Source: Bradyrhizobium betae (GTDB taxonomy: Bacteria > Pseudomonadota > Alphaproteobacteria > Rhizobiales > Xanthobacteraceae). From it: a DNA stretch of 64,000 bases. Below the pieces are notes generated by a model. The model was not told where the DNA came from. It made no database searches and worked only from the letters and a program-made list of their open reading frames with translations. Below are positions 60,188 to 64,000 of this stretch, one piece after another; the first letter of the stretch is position 1, and each line of letters begins with the position of its first letter. The stretch is taken from the NCBI RefSeq assembly GCF_008932115.1, contig NZ_CP044543.1, forward strand, positions 2,920,501-2,984,500. The letters run 5' to 3'. Both the position numbers and the translations under genes were made by a program.

Positions 60188-61018
60188 ATGAACACCGACT
60201 CGCCCGATCTGAAGAAAGCCATGCTCGAGCGCATCCGTGCGGATGCGCCACGCAAGGTCTGGACGCCCAGTGACTTCGTCGATCTCGCCTCGCGGGACGC
60301 GGTCGATAAGGCGTTGCAGCGGCTGACGAAGGTCGAAATCCTTAGGCGGATTGATCGTGGGCTCTACGATCAGCCTGGCTTCAACAAACTCACCCAGAAA
60401 CCCAATCCGCCTGATCCGCGCTCAGTCATCGACGCCGTCGGGCGACGTGACCAAACCCGGATGCTTGTCGACGGCATGACCGCGGCGAACGATCTGGGCC
60501 TAACTGACGCCGTCCCCGCCAAAATCGTGGTGCACACCGACGCTCGGCGCCGCGCGATCAAGCTCGGCAACGTAACGATCACCTTCCGTCCAACCGCGGC
60601 CAGCAAGCTATTCTGGGCCGGACGACCAGCGATGCGCGTCGTCCAAGCGCTTCACTGGCTGCGCGATCTCCTGGTTCGTGAAGGAGAAAGTGATCAGGTT
60701 AGGCGCAAGCTCGCCAATCTTTTCGAAGATCCCACGGTGGGACCGCCCCTCAAAGCGGATCTCACTGCCGGTATGACAGCTCTTCCGACATGGATGTGGG
60801 TGTTTCTCAAGCCGCTCGTTGAAAGCGACGCCGGCGTTCGTCGTCGGCACGTCGATGATGATCGTGATGATGCTGATCATGATCGTCATCAACAAAGAAC
60901 GGCGGACGATGCCGATGATCAGCGTCATGCTGCCGTCGCCCGGCCCAAGCGAAAGCCGCTCTCCCCGCAGAAGGCACAAACTGCCAAGCGCGGTGCAGCC
61001 CGGGCGGTGAAGACATGA
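60188..61018 (+). CDS. AbiEi-type antitoxin, DUF6088 family (second copy)
   Basis: The 276-residue protein has the same two-domain build: 'KVWTPSDFVDLASRDAVDKA', 'ILRRIDRGLYDQPGF' and 'MLVDGMTAANDLGLTDAVPA', ending the fold near 'ALPTWMWVFLKPLVE'. The final 50 residues are a His/Asp/Arg low-complexity tail ('HVDDDRDDADHDRHQQR' and following) unlike the family, encoded by GAT-rich repeats, perhaps from repeat expansion or a frame change. The stop overlaps the toxin start (ATGA), so it is the direct partner. Confidence 0.83.
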   Translation: MNTDSPDLKKAMLERIRADAPRKVWTPSDFVDLASRDAVDKALQRLTKVEILRRIDRGLYDQPGFNKLTQKPNPPDPRSVIDAVGRRDQTRMLVDGMTAANDLGLTDAVPAKIVVHTDARRRAIKLGNVTITFRPTAASKLFWAGRPAMRVVQALHWLRDLLVREGESDQVRRKLANLFEDPTVGPPLKADLTAGMTALPTWMWVFLKPLVESDAGVRRRHVDDDRDDADHDRHQQRTADDADDQRHAAVARPKRKPLSPQKAQTAKRGAARAVKT

Positions 61019-62094
61019 ATCCGGCTTTCGACGAGGTTCTCGCGGCCGGGTCGGACGCGATGTTGAGCGCCTTCGATACGACGGCGCTACGCCTCGGCAC
61101 GGCGTCTCAGAATATCGAGAAGGACTTCTGGGTCTGCTGGACGCTGGATGCCTTGTTCAATGGCTTGAAAGAGGGCGGACCCCGCCTCCTCTTCAAAGGT
61201 GGAACCTCCCTGTCCAAAGGGTTTGGTTTGATCAATCGCTTCTCCGAAGACATTGATGTCACGGTGTTTCGGGACGACATCGGCGAGCCGGCGACCATCG
61301 AGGAGCTCGAAGCGCTGAGTAGCAAAAAGCGCCGGGCGCGCCTCGATGCGATCAAGGACGCCTGCCAAGCCTACATCAACGGCCCGCTGCGGGCTGAGTT
61401 GACGCAGATCCTGCAGGACCGGCTTCAGGCTGCCGGCCTCGATGCCGGCGCGGCCCGAGTGGAAGCCGATGACGCTGATCCCGACGGGCAGACGCTTCTG
61501 ATCTGGTATCCCGCGGCGACGCCGCGATCGGATTATGTGCGGGCAGCGATCAAGATCGAGTCGGGCGCGAAATCCGCGCTCGATCCGAACAGCGAAGTGC
61601 CGATCAAACCCTATGTCGATGATGATCTGCCGGCGCTCGACCTGACCGTGCCGGCCGTCCGCACGGTCGATCCGGAACGTACCTTCTGGGACAAGGTTGT
61701 CATCCTCCATGGGCTGCGGCGCTGGTTCGACAAGCGCGGCGAGCTGCGCGGGGGCGGCCAACGCGTTTCCCGTCACTATTATGACCTGCACCAGCTCGCC
61801 GCGGCCCGCGTCGGCGCCGCCGCCATCGCTGATCCGGCGCTCGGTGCGGATTGCGTCGCGCACGCCCGGATGTTCTTCAATCGACCGGACTTCGATCTCG
61901 CGAGCGCTGCGCCTGGCTCGTTTGCACTCGCCCCGCATGACGCGATGATCGAGCAACTGCGCGTCGACTACAGGGCCATGCAGGGCATGATCTTTGGCGA
62001 TCCACCGGATTTCGAGGCGGTGCTCGACAGCATCGGCTCGCTCGAGACGCGTCTCAACAAGAAGGGCGATACGGGAGGCGGGGCCGCGCGATGA
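61015..62094 (+). CDS. AbiEii-type nucleotidyltransferase toxin
   Basis: The 359-residue protein has the AbiEii/AbiGii nucleotidyltransferase fold: 'LLFKGGTSLSKGFGLINRFS' (GGTSLSK at 62-68) and 'SEDIDVTV' with Asp79 and Asp81 as metal ligands; 'WDKVVILHGL' comes later. In related systems the toxin adds nucleotides to tRNA and halts growth after phage infection or plasmid loss. It overlaps the antitoxin and the following gene by ATGA. Confidence 0.9.
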   Translation: MNPAFDEVLAAGSDAMLSAFDTTALRLGTASQNIEKDFWVCWTLDALFNGLKEGGPRLLFKGGTSLSKGFGLINRFSEDIDVTVFRDDIGEPATIEELEALSSKKRRARLDAIKDACQAYINGPLRAELTQILQDRLQAAGLDAGAARVEADDADPDGQTLLIWYPAATPRSDYVRAAIKIESGAKSALDPNSEVPIKPYVDDDLPALDLTVPAVRTVDPERTFWDKVVILHGLRRWFDKRGELRGGGQRVSRHYYDLHQLAAARVGAAAIADPALGADCVAHARMFFNRPDFDLASAAPGSFALAPHDAMIEQLRVDYRAMQGMIFGDPPDFEAVLDSIGSLETRLNKKGDTGGGAAR

Positions 62095-62948
62095 ACCAGT
62101 TGGAGGGAGCTTTCGACACCGGGCAAAAGGCAGACGCGCGTGGCGCGGGCGAAGCGATCGTAACCCCGCTGCGCAAACGCCGCCTCAGCGGCGAACTCTA
62201 CGAGCGCGACCCGAAGATAGAAGCCCTCATCGCCGAATTGGCAGTCCTGCCGCGTGATGGCTTGATCGCCAGGGCGGAAATCACCAAGCGCTCGGACCCG
62301 GGCTACGTCCCGAGCGAATGTCTCGTTTACTTCATTCGCGCGAGCCGTCGCGACAACAACGAGGTGTGGTTCGAGCGCCTCTATCGGATCTTGACCGAAC
62401 GGGTGCTGCGCAGTTTGCCCAGGGCGGAAAGCTCCGATGGAAAGACGGAATCGCTGACGCGCGGGGTCGTGCGCGACAAGGTGTTCGGCCGGTTCGTCGA
62501 GCTCTTTTCGGCGGACCGCGCCGCCTACGACGAAAAGGTCGACTACTTCGAGGTGCGCTTCGATGGCGCGCTAGCGAGCCTGCGGCGCGATGCGCAGGAA
62601 AAGGCCTGGCGCGACGAAAACCGTTCCCAGCCCCTCGAATATGACGAGGAGAGCGGAGAACTGTCACCGGAGGTCGAGGCGGCCGCAGGGACCCACGATC
62701 CCTTCGCCGTGTCGGATTTCGACGACCCGTCTTACCGGTCGCGCCTGGATGCAGCGATTGAAGCTCTACCGACAGAACAAAGCAGGATCATTCACATGTT
62801 GAGACAGGGCTTCCCCATCGACTCCAAGGAGCCGGACGTCATGACCATCGCCAAGGCTTTGGGCCGCTCCGAAAAGACCGTCCGAACCTACCGCGACAAG
62901 GCCTTCGCCGCCCTGCGAGCTGCCATGGCCGACGGAGACGAGCGGTGA
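62091..62948 (+). CDS. Sigma-factor-like DNA-binding protein
   Basis: The 285-residue protein has a C-terminal helix-turn-helix like sigma region 4: 'RLDAAIEALPTEQSRIIHML' followed by 'MTIAKALGRSEKTVRTYRDK'. The middle ('EVWFERLYRILTERVLRSLP') could be the remains of region 2, but the promoter-melting residues are not evident. It could be an alternative sigma factor or a sigma-like activator. It overlaps AbiEii upstream and the XRE-like gene downstream (GTGA). Confidence 0.7.
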   Translation: MNQLEGAFDTGQKADARGAGEAIVTPLRKRRLSGELYERDPKIEALIAELAVLPRDGLIARAEITKRSDPGYVPSECLVYFIRASRRDNNEVWFERLYRILTERVLRSLPRAESSDGKTESLTRGVVRDKVFGRFVELFSADRAAYDEKVDYFEVRFDGALASLRRDAQEKAWRDENRSQPLEYDEESGELSPEVEAAAGTHDPFAVSDFDDPSYRSRLDAAIEALPTEQSRIIHMLRQGFPIDSKEPDVMTIAKALGRSEKTVRTYRDKAFAALRAAMADGDER

Positions 62949-63523
62949 GCCCCGGCGGCGGACGTCCATCCCGCGAGGCCGTGCTCGACGCGTTCGCGGT
63001 CGAGAGCGAGCCTGGCCGGTCGACCTTGGAACGCTATCTGCGGCTATACCCGGAATATGCCGGGGAGCTCATCGACCTCTCGCGCGAACTCAGCCGCGAG
63101 GCTTATGAAGATGCCGCACCCCTCTCTGCTACCGATCGGGCGCTGATCGACGCTGCCTGGTCGCAACACGCGAAGGTTATGCCGGCGGCAGCAGCCGACC
63201 CTTTCGCGGCGCTGACGGTCGATGACTGGCGCGCCGTCGCGCAGCGTCTGGACGTGCCCCGGCAGGTCGTGACCGCACTGCGCGAACGGCGGGTCTCTCT
63301 CGTCAGTATCCCGCGACGCTTCCTGGCGATATTGGCGGATGCGATGCGCAGCTCTGTCGCACAGTTGGAGTCGTCCTGGGGGCCAGCGCACCTGATTGTC
63401 GCGCGCAGCTATAAGGCCGACAGCAAACCGGTGGCCGGCGAGCAGGTCACCTTCGAGCAAGTGCTGATCGATGCCGGCGTCCCGGCCGAGAAGCGCGCCC
63501 GGCTGTTGGCGGAGGCGGACTGA
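62945..63523 (+). CDS. XRE-like protein of the sigma/peptidase operon
   Basis: The 192-residue product starts from GTG overlapping the previous stop. The N-terminal 70 residues are helical ('STLERYLRLYPEYAGELIDL', 'SREAYEDAAPLSATDRALID'); the middle 'WRAVAQRLDVPRQVVTALRE' plus 'IPRRFLAILADAMRSSVAQL' resembles a Cro/cI-type domain. Placed between a sigma-like protein and an ImmA-type peptidase, it might be the repressor that the peptidase cuts or an anti-sigma-like partner; this is a hypothesis. Confidence 0.6.
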   Translation: MSPGGGRPSREAVLDAFAVESEPGRSTLERYLRLYPEYAGELIDLSRELSREAYEDAAPLSATDRALIDAAWSQHAKVMPAAAADPFAALTVDDWRAVAQRLDVPRQVVTALRERRVSLVSIPRRFLAILADAMRSSVAQLESSWGPAHLIVARSYKADSKPVAGEQVTFEQVLIDAGVPAEKRARLLAEAD

Positions 63524-63524
63524 C

Positions 63525-64000
63525 ATGGACAGTGTGGAGCTCGCCAGGCAAGTCGCCGCCGAGCTTCACGCTCGCCTCGTTGCATCCGGCGCCGATCCCT
63601 GGTCGCCCTATGACTTTGCTGTCGCCGAGGCCAAGCGGCGGGGGATTGATGTCGAACGGACTGCCGCCGGCGCAGCCGTCCTCAATGGCGGCCGCGCGAC
63701 TTTCGTCGCCGCCGACGATCTGATTCTTCACGAGAATATGGGCTCTCCGTTCGAGCAAGCTTTCCTCGTGGCGCATGAGATCGGCCATGTCGAGCTGGGC
63801 GACGATCCTGGTGGCGAAGCGGCGCCGATGATTGATCCGGCACGCCCGGCCGAGCCCTCACCAGTCGGAATGGATCGGGTTGTCGATTATGGACGCCGGC
63901 AACGCCGCGAAGTCCAGATGGACCTGTTCGCGCGCGAACTGCTGCTTCCGCGCACCGTCGCGCGGGCGCTCCATGTCGACCAAGGGCTCGCCGCGTCCGC
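63525..64000 (+). CDS. ImmA/IrrE-type metallopeptidase (3' end cut off)
   Basis: The frame is open from ATG 63525 to the window end (158 codons). The zinc-binding motif HEIGH is at residues 84-88 in 'LVAHEIGHVELGDD', and a downstream 'EVQMDLFARELLLPRTVA' supplies the third ligand glutamate. ImmA/IrrE peptidases cleave XRE repressors or stress regulators. It starts one base after the XRE-like stop. The protein may continue well past the window; larger fusions with helicases are known. Confidence 0.85.
   Translation, partial: MDSVELARQVAAELHARLVASGADPWSPYDFAVAEAKRRGIDVERTAAGAAVLNGGRATFVAADDLILHENMGSPFEQAFLVAHEIGHVELGDDPGGEAAPMIDPARPAEPSPVGMDRVVDYGRRQRREVQMDLFARELLLPRTVARALHVDQGLAAS

Overview
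The window is high-GC alphaproteobacterial DNA. The gene styles (FixL/FixJ-like sensor-regulator pairs, OmpA-like porin domains, Trb-type conjugation genes) suggest a member of the Hyphomicrobiales, most likely the Bradyrhizobium/Nitrobacter/Afipia group; this is a judgement from gene content and not a match to a genome. Almost the whole window reads as one large conjugative element (integrative element or plasmid) carrying metal and ion homeostasis cargo. No integrase, tRNA, rRNA, CRISPR array or complete insertion sequence was seen, so its ends and its integrated or extrachromosomal state are not visible.

Layout. (1) 1-16.99 kb, cargo, mostly + strand: the end of a CzcC-like outer-membrane channel, a CzcA-type metal pump, a VIT-family metal transporter, a PilZ protein, a MgtA-type P-type ATPase, a chimeric porin, an MgtC/SapB protein, a histidine kinase/response regulator pair and a LysR regulator. 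(2) 16.92-26.77 kb, - strand: a compact type IV secretion operon trbBCDEJKLFGI with a DUF2274 gene at its end. (3) 26.8-33.8 kb, second cargo block: an NRAMP-family carrier, a SLOG protein next to HisE, and an RcnR-like metal sensor leading a second kinase/regulator pair. (4) 33.9-44.6 kb, - strand: the conjugation, excision and replication core. Read in the direction of transcription it holds an XRE repressor, a single-domain DUF2285 protein (QseM-like), a frameshifted DUF6499/DUF2285 gene (FseA-like), an AlpA-like excisionase (RdfS-like), RepA, ParA, a ribbon-helix-helix protein, DUF2840, TraF protease, DUF736, a lytic transglycosylase, an oriT candidate, relaxase, TraG and another ribbon-helix-helix protein. 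(5) 44.7-59.3 kb, - strand accessory backbone: DUF736, small membrane proteins, a HEPN-like protein beside a DUF2493/SLOG protein, a toprim protein, a 1437-residue methyltransferase-helicase of the strawberry-notch family, a large ParB, DUF3800 and DUF932. Four of these genes share a repeated leader element. (6) 59.4-64 kb, + strand: two DUF6088 (AbiEi-type) antitoxins and an AbiEii-type toxin, each antitoxin preceded by perfect inverted repeats, running on with overlapping codons into a sigma-like protein, an XRE-like protein and an ImmA/IrrE-type HEIGH peptidase cut off by the window end.

How it fits together. Transfer control most resembles that of Mesorhizobium ICEMlSym elements: a DUF2285 activator made by +1 ribosomal frameshifting (FseA) turns on the excisionase (RdfS) and is blocked by a small DUF2285 antiactivator (QseM), itself controlled by a small DNA-binding protein (QseC). 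Here all four counterparts sit in about 2 kb on one strand, with a CCC-C slip site at the frame junction and strong palindromes at the repressor gene and ahead of the excisionase. The relaxase then acts at an oriT whose nic region carries the TATCCTGCCA core shared with T-DNA borders, TraG couples DNA to the Trb channel, and RepA/ParA/ParB maintain the excised form. Cargo genes suggest adaptation to cobalt, nickel, zinc, magnesium and related ions.
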